Both the position numbers and the translations under genes were made by a program. The notes under the pieces are model-generated. The model had not been told where the DNA came from. It saw only the letters and a list, made by a program, of their open reading frames with translations, and searched no databases. This document shows positions 50,852 to 57,620 of a stretch of DNA of 57,620 nt, piece by piece (the first letter of the stretch is position 1; every line of letters begins with the position of its first letter). Source of the DNA: Antarcticimicrobium luteum (GTDB lineage Bacteria > Pseudomonadota > Alphaproteobacteria > Rhodobacterales > Rhodobacteraceae); the NCBI RefSeq assembly GCF_004358185.1, contig NZ_SMUV01000047.1:1-57620 (forward strand), in the 5' to 3' direction.

Positions 50852-51952
50852 ATGAATGATCAGGCCAATGCGCAAATTGCGTCCAGTTCAACAGCGGCGA
50901 TCCAAGTGCTCTCTGCCCAGAAAAGGTTTGGCCAATTCACAGCGCTGGACAAAGTAAGCCTCGAGATCGGAGCAGGCGAATTCTTCACTCTTCTCGGGCC
51001 TTCCGGCTGCGGGAAAACCACGCTGCTACGGCTGATCGCGGGGTTCGAGGATCTGACATCCGGCGACATCTTGCTCTACGGGGCGACGCAGGCCGGACTG
51101 CCGCCGAACCGGCGCGAAATCAACACCGTCTTCCAGCAATACGCGCTGTTCCCGCTGATGAGCGTCGTGCAAAACGTCGAATTCGGGTTGCTCCGCAAGG
51201 GCATAGCCAAGGTTGAGGCGCGCAGGCGCGCGCTTGCGGCGCTTGAGATGGTCCATATGGGAAGCTTCGTCGACCGGTCTCCGGTGCAGCTTTCCGGCGG
51301 CCAGCAGCAACGGGTCGCCCTTGCCAGGGCCCTCGCGCCCGAGCCGAAAGTCCTTCTGCTCGACGAGCCGTTGTCAGCGTTGGATCTGAAACTGCGCCAG
51401 AAAGTGCGGCTGGAACTGACGACGCTACAACGCAACACGGGCATCACCTTCATCTTCGTCACCCACGATCAGGAAGAAGCCCTGACCATGTCCGACCGTA
51501 TCGCGGTGATGTCTCATGGCCGCGTGCAGCAGGTGGGAACGCCCGAGGAAATCTACGAACATCCCCGCAACCGGTTCGTCGCCGACTTCATCGGCGAAAC
51601 CAACCTTCTGGCCGCCGAACAACTAGAAGGGCAAGGGACCCAGGCGACGGTCCGGGTCATGGGCGGTCGTCCATTCCGCGTCGAGCGCTCCGCCGATCTC
51701 GGGGTCGGCGCCTCGCATGTTTCGATCCGCCCCGAGAACCTGATCCTGACCGACGCCGAAGAGGCGAACATCAGCGGGACCGTGTCCCAACATGTCTATC
51801 TTGGCACCGACGTGCAGATTGCGATCAGCGCCGCCGACGGGACCGAAATCATGACCCGCGTGCAGTCAGGGAGCGCCTCGACCCTGCCCGCGCCGGGCTC
51901 GACCTGCCACCTCAAGGTGCGGGAGGGGCGCGCGCGCCTAGTTGACGACTGA
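50852..51952 (+). CDS. potA: Polyamine-type ABC transporter ATPase (PotA-like), second system
   Basis: The 366-residue ATPase has Walker A GPSGCGKTT, signature LSGGQQQRVALARAL, Walker B VLLLDEPLSALD, VTHDQEEALT and a TOBE domain near the C-terminus. It is the first gene of the IS-bracketed operon and is clearly distinct from the 39459 homologue. Its stop shares one base with the next ATG (TGATG). Confidence 0.93.
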   Translation: MNDQANAQIASSSTAAIQVLSAQKRFGQFTALDKVSLEIGAGEFFTLLGPSGCGKTTLLRLIAGFEDLTSGDILLYGATQAGLPPNRREINTVFQQYALFPLMSVVQNVEFGLLRKGIAKVEARRRALAALEMVHMGSFVDRSPVQLSGGQQQRVALARALAPEPKVLLLDEPLSALDLKLRQKVRLELTTLQRNTGITFIFVTHDQEEALTMSDRIAVMSHGRVQQVGTPEEIYEHPRNRFVADFIGETNLLAAEQLEGQGTQATVRVMGGRPFRVERSADLGVGASHVSIRPENLILTDAEEANISGTVSQHVYLGTDVQIAISAADGTEIMTRVQSGSASTLPAPGSTCHLKVREGRARLVDD

Positions 51953-52875
51953 TGGCCGGGGACATGCAATCCGCACGCGGGACAAGCCGCCTCTATCAGG
52001 GCAAGGGGCCGTGGCTGTTGCTCCCGGCCTGGGCTGTCATCGGCATCTTCCTGCTGCTGCCGGTCTGTCTGATCGTCGTGTATTCCTTCCTGACGAAAGA
52101 GTTCCACGGCGGCGTCATCCCGGAGCCGTCGCTGGCGGCCTATGACCAGTTCTTCTTCGATCGCGGCATTTTTGGCGATGACCCGCCGAGGATCGAATGG
52201 AACTATATCGAAATCTATCTTCTGTCTTTTCTTCAGGCCGGGCTGGCAACGCTGTTCTGCCTGGTGATCGGCCTACCGTCGGCCTGGTACATCGCCACAC
52301 GGCCGATCCGACTTCGCCAGATGCTGATCCTCGTGATCACCGTGCCCTATTGGGTTAACCTGCTGATACGGACGATCTCGCTGAAATTCCTGATCCGCGA
52401 CGAAGGCCCGATGAACGCGTTCCTGCAATGGACCGGCTTGCTGGATCATCCGTTGCATCTGGTGAACACGAGCTACGCAGTGCAGCTGGGACTGTTCTAT
52501 TCCTACCTGCCGTTCATGGTGTTGCCAATTTTCGCTTCGGCCGAGCGGTTCGACATCGCCTTGTCTGAAGCCTCGGCCGATCTCTATTCCACCAAGTGGC
52601 AGACGTTCCGGCTCATAACCCTGCCGACGATCTGGCCCGGGGTCGTCGCCGGATCGATCCTAGTCTTCGTGCCCTCGCTTGGCGCCTTCCTGGCGCCGAA
52701 CCTCCTTGGCGGCGCGAAGACCTACATGATCGGTTCGCTGATCGACGAGCAGTTCAAGGGTGCGGCGGGCAATTGGCCGTTCGGGGCCGCGGCGGCGACG
52801 ATCCTCATGTCGGTCGTGCTGGTTGTGCTGATCCTCAACGCCCGCTCGCAAATCAAGTTGAAGGGAGCCGGATGA
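51952..52875 (+). CDS. potB: Polyamine-type ABC transporter permease (PotB-like), second system
   Basis: The 307-residue permease has six membrane segments starting LLLPAWAVIGIFLLLPVCLIVVYSF, and the loop SEASADLYSTKWQTFRLITLPTI. The cytoplasmic loop matches the PotB group. It overlaps the PotC-like start (ATGATG at 52872). Confidence 0.92.
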   Translation: MAGDMQSARGTSRLYQGKGPWLLLPAWAVIGIFLLLPVCLIVVYSFLTKEFHGGVIPEPSLAAYDQFFFDRGIFGDDPPRIEWNYIEIYLLSFLQAGLATLFCLVIGLPSAWYIATRPIRLRQMLILVITVPYWVNLLIRTISLKFLIRDEGPMNAFLQWTGLLDHPLHLVNTSYAVQLGLFYSYLPFMVLPIFASAERFDIALSEASADLYSTKWQTFRLITLPTIWPGVVAGSILVFVPSLGAFLAPNLLGGAKTYMIGSLIDEQFKGAAGNWPFGAAAATILMSVVLVVLILNARSQIKLKGAG

Positions 52876-53687
52876 TGCGCCGCTCTGGGCTTCGGGACAT
52901 GCCGGGTTTCGCGCAGATATTCGGACTGTGCGTGTTCCTCCTCTACACGCCACTGATCGTCATCGCGGTCTATTCGTTCAACGCCTCGAGCTCGATCACC
53001 ATATGGTCGGGTTTCACCTTGGACTGGTACAAGGAAGTGTTCACCGGCATCGACAGCCAGAAATACCGCGATGCTGCGGTGAATTCGTTGCTGGTTGCGG
53101 TCATCGCGTCGGCACTGTCGACAGTCATGGCTCTGGCGGCCGCCGTGGGCATGTTGCGAGCTGGGTCCTTTCGTGGGCGATCGATCAGCTTCGGCCTGAT
53201 CGGCCTGCCGCTGTTGGTCCCTGAAATCGTCACCGCCGTGGCGAGCCTGATCTTCTTCAGCTTCCTTGGCCTCAGCGGCAGCTTCTTGACGGTGCTCATT
53301 GCCCACACGGTTTTCTGCATCCCGTTCGCCTACCTGCCGATATCGGCGCGGATGCAAGATATTCCCGACCTGTATGAAACCGCGGCAACGGACCTCTACG
53401 CGACAAAATGGCAGGCATTCCGTCTGATTCTGCTGCCGATGCTGCTGCCTGGCATCGTGTCGGGTTATCTCCTGTCATTCATCGTCTCGTTGGACGACTT
53501 CCTGATCACCAACTTCGTCAAAGGTAACGGTTTCGAGACCCTGCCAACAGTGATCTTCGGCGCGGTCCGCACCGGTATCCGCCCAAACATTATGGCGATG
53601 TCTTCGCTTCTGCTCCTGATCTCGATCGTTCTCGTTCTGCTGTCCTATCTCATCGGGCGCCAAGGCCGGGAGAAATTCCGGATATGA
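52872..53687 (+). CDS. potC: Polyamine-type ABC transporter permease (PotC-like), second system
   Basis: The 271-residue permease has six membrane segments (FAQIFGLCVFLLYTPLIVIAVYSF first) and the loop YETAATDLYATKWQAFRLILLPML. Two in-frame ATGs at 52872 and 52875 are equally good starts. It ends 28 bases before the binding-protein gene. Confidence 0.92.
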   Translation: MMRRSGLRDMPGFAQIFGLCVFLLYTPLIVIAVYSFNASSSITIWSGFTLDWYKEVFTGIDSQKYRDAAVNSLLVAVIASALSTVMALAAAVGMLRAGSFRGRSISFGLIGLPLLVPEIVTAVASLIFFSFLGLSGSFLTVLIAHTVFCIPFAYLPISARMQDIPDLYETAATDLYATKWQAFRLILLPMLLPGIVSGYLLSFIVSLDDFLITNFVKGNGFETLPTVIFGAVRTGIRPNIMAMSSLLLLISIVLVLLSYLIGRQGREKFRI

Positions 53688-53715
53688 CATTCACGAAGGC
53701 CAACTGGAGGATATA

Positions 53716-54750
53716 ATGAAACAAACAAGAATCTCGCTGCTCGCGCTGGGCATCGTCGCGCTTTCTGGTGGCGGTGCGCTCGCTGAAGGCGATGTCGCCC
53801 TGTACAACTGGGGAGAATACATTGAGCCGGAAATCCTGATCAGGTTCGAAGCGGAAACCGGCATCCATGTCACCATGGACACCTATGACTCGAACGAGGC
53901 CATGCTGGCCTCGCTGAAAGCCGGAAAACTGGGCCAGTACGACCTTGCGATTCCCGGCGATTACATGGTCGACATCATGCGCAACGAAGGGATGCTGGAT
54001 ACGTTCGAGCCATCCGATCTTACGAACTTCGGCAATATCCTGCCGCAGTACATCGACGTTCCCTTCGATCCGGGTCGCCACAGCACGATCCCCTACCTGA
54101 CCGGCACCACCAGCTTCGCGGTGGACCGGAACAAGTTCAAGGGTGACATCAATTCCCTGGCGCTTCTGTTCAATCCGCCAGAGGAACTGAAGGGCAAGAT
54201 CAACGTACTCGACGCCCAGAACGACGTCCTGGCGCTGGCGTCGATGTATCTCGGCATCCCGCAATGCACCTCGGACCGCGACCAGCTGCGGGCACTGAAC
54301 GACATGCTGCAGAATGCCAAGAAGGACTGGGCCTCGTTCGGTTCGGACAACTCGCGCGAAGTGCTGGTCTCTGGCGACGTGACGCTGAGCATGACCTGGT
54401 CGGGTTATTCCGCGCGCGCCCGCGACGAGGGCGCCAACGTCGAGTGGGCCTATCCGAAGGAAGGCTACATCATGTGGATGGACAATGTCGTGCTGCTCAA
54501 GGACGCACCCAACCGCGAGAACGCGCTCAAGTTCATGAATTTCCTTCTGGAGCCCGAGATCGGCGCGGCGAACACCAATTACGCAAAATACGCCCCGGTG
54601 CTGAAGGGCGAGAAACCCTTCCTTGACGAGAAGATCGCCAACGCGCCAGAATCGAACCCGCCGGCCGACCATCCGGGGACCTTCGTGCAATCGTGCTCCG
54701 AGGAAGTCCAGGTCGTCTATGACAAGATCTGGGCAAATCTGAAGAAATAG
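53716..54750 (+). CDS. potD: Polyamine-type ABC transporter substrate-binding protein (PotD-like), second system
   Basis: The 344-residue protein has a signal peptide (MKQTRISLLALGIVALSGGGALA) and the PotD-type start VALYNWGEYIEPEILIRFEAETG. Ligand-cleft segments include YDLAIPGDYMVDIM and SMTWSGYSARARDEG. The order ATPase-permease-permease-binding protein differs from the 40623 system, in which the binding protein comes first. Ligand is likely a polyamine-like or amino-alcohol cation. Confidence 0.92.
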   Translation: MKQTRISLLALGIVALSGGGALAEGDVALYNWGEYIEPEILIRFEAETGIHVTMDTYDSNEAMLASLKAGKLGQYDLAIPGDYMVDIMRNEGMLDTFEPSDLTNFGNILPQYIDVPFDPGRHSTIPYLTGTTSFAVDRNKFKGDINSLALLFNPPEELKGKINVLDAQNDVLALASMYLGIPQCTSDRDQLRALNDMLQNAKKDWASFGSDNSREVLVSGDVTLSMTWSGYSARARDEGANVEWAYPKEGYIMWMDNVVLLKDAPNRENALKFMNFLLEPEIGAANTNYAKYAPVLKGEKPFLDEKIANAPESNPPADHPGTFVQSCSEEVQVVYDKIWANLKK

Positions 54751-54758
54751 GCCAAGTA

Positions 54759-54791
54759 TCGCCCCGGTGCCTGGTCTGGCATCCGGGGCGA
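54759..54791 (+). terminator. Hairpin after the potD-like gene
   Basis: TCGCCCCGG-TGCC (54759-54771) pairs with GGCA-TCCGGGGCGA (54778-54791) with one bulged base and a six-base loop, nine bases after the stop codon. No T-run follows. It is likely an attenuator or 3' stabiliser that favours binding-protein expression over downstream genes. Confidence 0.55.
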
Positions 54792-54813
54792 ACCCATCGC
54801 TGCGGAGAGAGAT

Positions 54814-55617
54814 ATGACGAACGTGAGCTACGCGAATACCGGCGAAATGAGGGTCTATGCCCTGTTCTGCGGTGGCGATTTCATGGACATGGCGGTTTTC
54901 GACCCTTTCGACGAGAACGTCGGAACCAAGGTCTTCAATCCGTATTTCTCTTATTTGATCACCCATCCCAAAGGGAACGTGCTGTTCGACACCGCCGGGC
55001 ACCCTGACCTGGCGACCGATCCGCACAGCCGAATGGGCGATGCGGCCGACGCCTTCGTCGTCAAGATGGGCCCCGACGACTGGGTTGTCCCGCGGCTGAA
55101 GCAACTTGGGCTGGAACCGGCCGACATCTCGACCGTAATCCAGTCGCATCTGCATTTCGATCATACCGGTGCCCTGGGATGGTTTCCACATGCGCGCGTG
55201 CTGGTGCAGCGGACGGAACTGGACTTTGCGATGAACCCGCCAGTCTACCAAGCTGGGGCGTTCATCAGTGCCGATTTCGATAGCGGCCTGAACTGGGACC
55301 GGCTCGACGGCGAGCGCGACGTCTTCGGGGATGGCACCATCCGTTGTATCCCGACGCCGGGGCATACGCCTGGGCACCAATCTCTGCTGATCGACCTGCC
55401 GTCACGGCCGTTGTTTCTGCTTGCCGATGCGCATTACCTGCTGAGCAAGCTGCGGCAGCGGGTCATGCCGGGATTTCTGTGGAGCCCGGATGCGCTGTTG
55501 GAGAGTTGGGACCGGATCGAAGAGATTGAGCGCCAGACCAACGCGCGCCTTGTCGTCACCCACGAACTCGACTTCGAAACCAGCGTCCCCAAGTCCCCAG
55601 GTGAGTTCTATTCATGA
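54814..55617 (+). CDS. Metallo-beta-lactamase-fold hydrolase, N-acyl-homoserine-lactonase-like
   Basis: The 267-residue protein has the metal motif SHLHFDH (His112, His114, Asp116, His117), His184 in TPGHTPGH, an aspartate in LLADAHY and a final histidine in VVTHELD. It belongs to the AttM/AiiA-like lactonase branch by its arrangement, but many members hydrolyse other lactones or esters. No signal peptide, so it is cytosolic. Its stop overlaps the GntR start (ATGA). Within an amine-import operon a lactone or lactam substrate is possible; quorum quenching is not shown. Confidence 0.8.
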   Translation: MTNVSYANTGEMRVYALFCGGDFMDMAVFDPFDENVGTKVFNPYFSYLITHPKGNVLFDTAGHPDLATDPHSRMGDAADAFVVKMGPDDWVVPRLKQLGLEPADISTVIQSHLHFDHTGALGWFPHARVLVQRTELDFAMNPPVYQAGAFISADFDSGLNWDRLDGERDVFGDGTIRCIPTPGHTPGHQSLLIDLPSRPLFLLADAHYLLSKLRQRVMPGFLWSPDALLESWDRIEEIERQTNARLVVTHELDFETSVPKSPGEFYS

Positions 55618-56339
55618 CTGACAGTGTCGAACCGCTGCCCAAGCTCGCGCATTCCTCGCTGTCCGAGTCCGTCTACAAGACACTTGTCGACTCGTTGTTG
55701 CAGGGCCATTTCAAGCCCGGCGACCGGTTGCGCATCCGTGATCTGGCCGAGCAGTTGAACACCTCGGTTACGCCGGTCCGCGATGCGGTTCACAGGCTGC
55801 ATCATGACGGAGCGGTGCAATTCCAGACAGCCCGGAACATACGGGTCGTGGAACTGACCAGCGAAGGCTACCAGGAAATACGCGAAATCCGGCTGCAATT
55901 GGAAAGCCTGAGCGCCGGAAAAGCTGCCGAGAAAGCCTCGGCAGCGGATATCCGGGCAATCGAGAATATGCTGGCGGAAAACGAGGACGCCATTAGCCGC
56001 GGCGACGGCATCAGGGGTGCGGAACTGAACCAGAAGTTCCATTTCTTCTTGGTTGAAATTGCCCGGCTTCCGGTACTTGAGGCGGTGCTCCGCCCGCTCT
56101 GGATGCGCACCGGCCCGCTGATTGCGCAGGGCTACCTTGAGGGCGGCCGCAAGATGATTGAGCAGCACTATCACATCCTTGCCGCGATCAAGGGACGGCA
56201 GCCCGATCTGGCAATCGAAGCCATGCGCCGGGATCTGCTCGATGGCGGCGCGCCGCTGATCGCGATGCTCGAGGCCACGAAGAAGGACGCCGCCTCCGGT
56301 GCGGGCGACGCGCGCCCGGATGCGGCAGCAGTGAAATGA
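55614..56339 (+). CDS. GntR family regulator (FadR/FCD subgroup)
   Basis: The 241-residue protein has the winged helix SVYKTLVDSLLQGHFKPGDRLRIRDLAEQLNTSVTPVRDAVHRL and an all-helical FCD effector domain (REIRLQLESLSAGKAAEKAS; QKFHFFLVEIARLPVLE). FCD members usually bind a metal and a small carboxylate. The gene is coupled to both neighbours by four-base overlaps. It probably represses the operon through the palindrome at 50818-50831. Confidence 0.9.
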   Translation: MTDSVEPLPKLAHSSLSESVYKTLVDSLLQGHFKPGDRLRIRDLAEQLNTSVTPVRDAVHRLHHDGAVQFQTARNIRVVELTSEGYQEIREIRLQLESLSAGKAAEKASAADIRAIENMLAENEDAISRGDGIRGAELNQKFHFFLVEIARLPVLEAVLRPLWMRTGPLIAQGYLEGGRKMIEQHYHILAAIKGRQPDLAIEAMRRDLLDGGAPLIAMLEATKKDAASGAGDARPDAAAVK

Positions 56340-57367
56340 TCGCAACAGCACAGGGCGTCCCCGATATGCTGCAGACGCCGCCGCCTTCCGTCGATGAAAC
56401 CGAAGCCGCCTGCATCGCGCGCGACTTCTACGGTCTGTCGGGGGATCTGCTGCGCCTGTCGTCCGAGCGAGACGTGAACTACTGCCTGAGCACCGGCTCA
56501 GGGTCGAGGTATCTTCTTAAAATCGCCAACGAAAAGGAGCCGGTGGAGTACACCGATCTTCAGGTTTCCGTCCTCAGGCACCTCGAAAAGGTTGCGCCGG
56601 ACCTGCCGGTTCCGCGAAACCTTCCCACCCTGTCGGGAGAGTTCCACGCCCCACGGGCCTCGGGCGGCCGCATTCGGTTGTTGTCTTTCCTCGAAGGTTC
56701 GCTGCTGACGGCGCCACCCAGCGACGCCGCGATGCGGCGCTCAGTAGCCGACGCGGGCGCGCGTCTAACCCGGGCGCTGAGCAGCCTGGACGCTGACTAT
56801 GGCGGACCGAAGCTACTGTGGGATCTGAAGAACGCCGCCTGCTTGGCCGAGTTGACTGAGGCGATCGAGTCGCCCCGTCTTCGGGACCGAGTCGAGCGCG
56901 GTATCTCCGATTTCAAGGACCGGGTCCTGCCGCGCTTGGACGGGATGAGATGGCAGCTCGTACATGGTGACCTCAATCCGCAGAATCTGCTGACCTCTGC
57001 CGACGGGCAGCGCGTGGTCGGCATTCTCGACTTTGGCGATCTCGTCCGAACGCCTCTGGTTTGCGATGTCGCGGTCACGGCCTCGTATCAGATCGACTTT
57101 ACGGATCCGTTACGCACTGCGGCTGAATTCGTCTCGGCATGGCACGCCGAGTTCCCGTTGCAGGACGCTGAAATCGCCATTCTGCCGGACCTGATCGCCA
57201 CCCGTTTGATCACTATCATCACAGTGGCGAGCTGGCGTGCTGCCCGCTATCCGGCGAATGCCGAATACATCCTTCGGAATGTCACGAATGCCACAAAGGG
57301 GCTCGACACCCTGTGCGACCTGGCCCCGGATGAGTTGGCGAACGCGCTTCGCAAGGATCTGCAATGA
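56336..57367 (+). CDS. APH-fold phosphotransferase, hydroxylysine-kinase-like
   Basis: The 343-residue protein has a kinase-like fold: YLLKIAN (ATP-site lysine), the catalytic loop LVHGDLNPQNLL and the metal motif GILDFGDLVRTPLVCDVAVT. That last segment, DFGD followed by TPLVCDVA, is characteristic of the AGPHD1/hydroxylysine kinase and bacterial kinase-transaminase group rather than of aminoglycoside-resistance kinases. It would phosphorylate a hydroxyl on an amino compound imported by the Pot-type system. The transaminase or phospho-lyase that normally follows is absent; the gene ends eight bases before an IS end. Confidence 0.75.
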   Translation: MIATAQGVPDMLQTPPPSVDETEAACIARDFYGLSGDLLRLSSERDVNYCLSTGSGSRYLLKIANEKEPVEYTDLQVSVLRHLEKVAPDLPVPRNLPTLSGEFHAPRASGGRIRLLSFLEGSLLTAPPSDAAMRRSVADAGARLTRALSSLDADYGGPKLLWDLKNAACLAELTEAIESPRLRDRVERGISDFKDRVLPRLDGMRWQLVHGDLNPQNLLTSADGQRVVGILDFGDLVRTPLVCDVAVTASYQIDFTDPLRTAAEFVSAWHAEFPLQDAEIAILPDLIATRLITIITVASWRAARYPANAEYILRNVTNATKGLDTLCDLAPDELANALRKDLQ

Positions 57368-57374
57368 GCCAGCG

Positions 57375-57620
57375 GGTGCTGCCAGACCAATTCTAAACAG
57401 TCTCGGAAAGCGCAGGATGGCTGTCCCTTATTCGGCAAAGAGACTGGACTTACCCGAGTTTGGTGGAGAGCGGCGGCGCGGTTCAGCTTGAAAGTTGATC
57501 TCGAGGTGAGGCTGCGCTCCGAGTTGAACAGATTGTAGACCGAGGCGTGGACGGCGGAGAATTTCTGCAAACTTCGCATCCGCCTGAAACGCAGCATCGC
57601 CCTCTCCCGTCGTCGGAACG
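57375..57620 (-). mobile_element. IS6-family element, 3' part, running off the window
   Basis: The end GGTGCTGCCAGACC (57375-57388) matches the terminal repeat at 50126-50139 in 12 of 14 bases. On the minus strand from the right edge, FRRRERAMLRFRRMRSLQKF and KLNRAAAL are the C-terminal part of an IS6 transposase; after AAAL the frame is damaged. The rest of the element is outside the window. It is in the same orientation as the remnant at 50126-50777. Confidence 0.85.

Noticed and set aside
54814-55617. Quorum-quenching AHL lactonase as a definite call
   Set aside because: The metal motif is shared by many lactonases and esterases; the transporter/kinase context does not support signalling.
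56336-57367. Aminoglycoside resistance phosphotransferase
   Set aside because: It has the general APH fold and an IS element nearby, but the segment after DFGD matches the hydroxylysine-kinase group and the operon is metabolic.
1-57620. CRISPR arrays, tRNA or rRNA genes, phage modules
   Set aside because: Looked for regular direct repeats with spacers, cloverleaf-type sequences, rRNA landmarks and phage genes; none were seen by eye.

Overview
The window reads as a high-GC alphaproteobacterial chromosome or large plasmid, most likely from the Rhodobacteraceae (Roseobacter/Paracoccus type). The basis is gene content (TRAP, SsuBC/NrtA-type, Dpp-type and Pot-type transporters, many small regulons, a second sigma-54) and codon style. 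No rRNA, tRNA, CRISPR array or phage module was seen. It is a densely packed catabolic and accessory region.

Layout. (1) 1-9.7 kb: start of etfB, a CitE-like CoA-ester lyase, a divergent set of deacetylase, cysteine hydrolase and MmgE/PrpD with a LysR regulator, and an opposing set of DctPQM TRAP transporter plus a second MmgE/PrpD. This looks like uptake and breakdown of an unidentified carboxylate or amide. (2) 10.1-18.7 kb: a minus-strand operon of ABC importer (ATPase, Tat-type binding protein, permease), OsmC, an unusual acyl-CoA-dehydrogenase-fold flavoprotein, a two-domain rhodanese, cyanase and a ferredoxin reductase, divergent from a TetR regulator. I infer import and detoxification or use of a C-N-S compound such as thiocyanate, cyanide or an organic relative. 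(3) 19.0-25.6 kb: a Dpp-type peptide/opine ABC transporter divergent from a TIM-barrel epimerase-like gene. (4) 25.8-34.1 kb: a decayed livF fragment, a kynurenine-formamidase-like hydrolase, LysR, an aspartate-dehydrogenase homologue, an orphan molybdenum hydroxylase subunit, a DapA-family enzyme, a truncated coxG, an EamA exporter and 3-hydroxyanthranilate dioxygenase.

(5) 34.2-49.9 kb is the most striking part: about 15.6 kb of 14 tightly packed minus-strand genes. In order of transcription they are cytochrome P450, [3Fe-4S]-type ferredoxin, ferredoxin reductase, two glutamine-synthetase-family ligases, a PAS protein, a sigma-54 enhancer-binding protein, a Pot-type ABC importer (binding protein, ATPase, two permeases), a PuuC-like aldehyde dehydrogenase, a PuuD-like class I amidotransferase, and a diverged RpoN. 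A good -24/-12 promoter and a candidate upstream activator site precede the P450. I infer a self-contained, sigma-54-controlled pathway for a cyclic or N-alkyl amine: uptake, P450 oxidation, gamma-glutamylation, aldehyde oxidation, deglutamylation.

(6) 50.1-57.6 kb: a 6.6 kb plus-strand operon lies between two IS6-family remnants in the same orientation. It has a second Pot-type importer, a metallo-beta-lactamase-fold lactonase-like enzyme, a GntR regulator and an APH-fold kinase resembling hydroxylysine kinase. It appears acquired as a unit.
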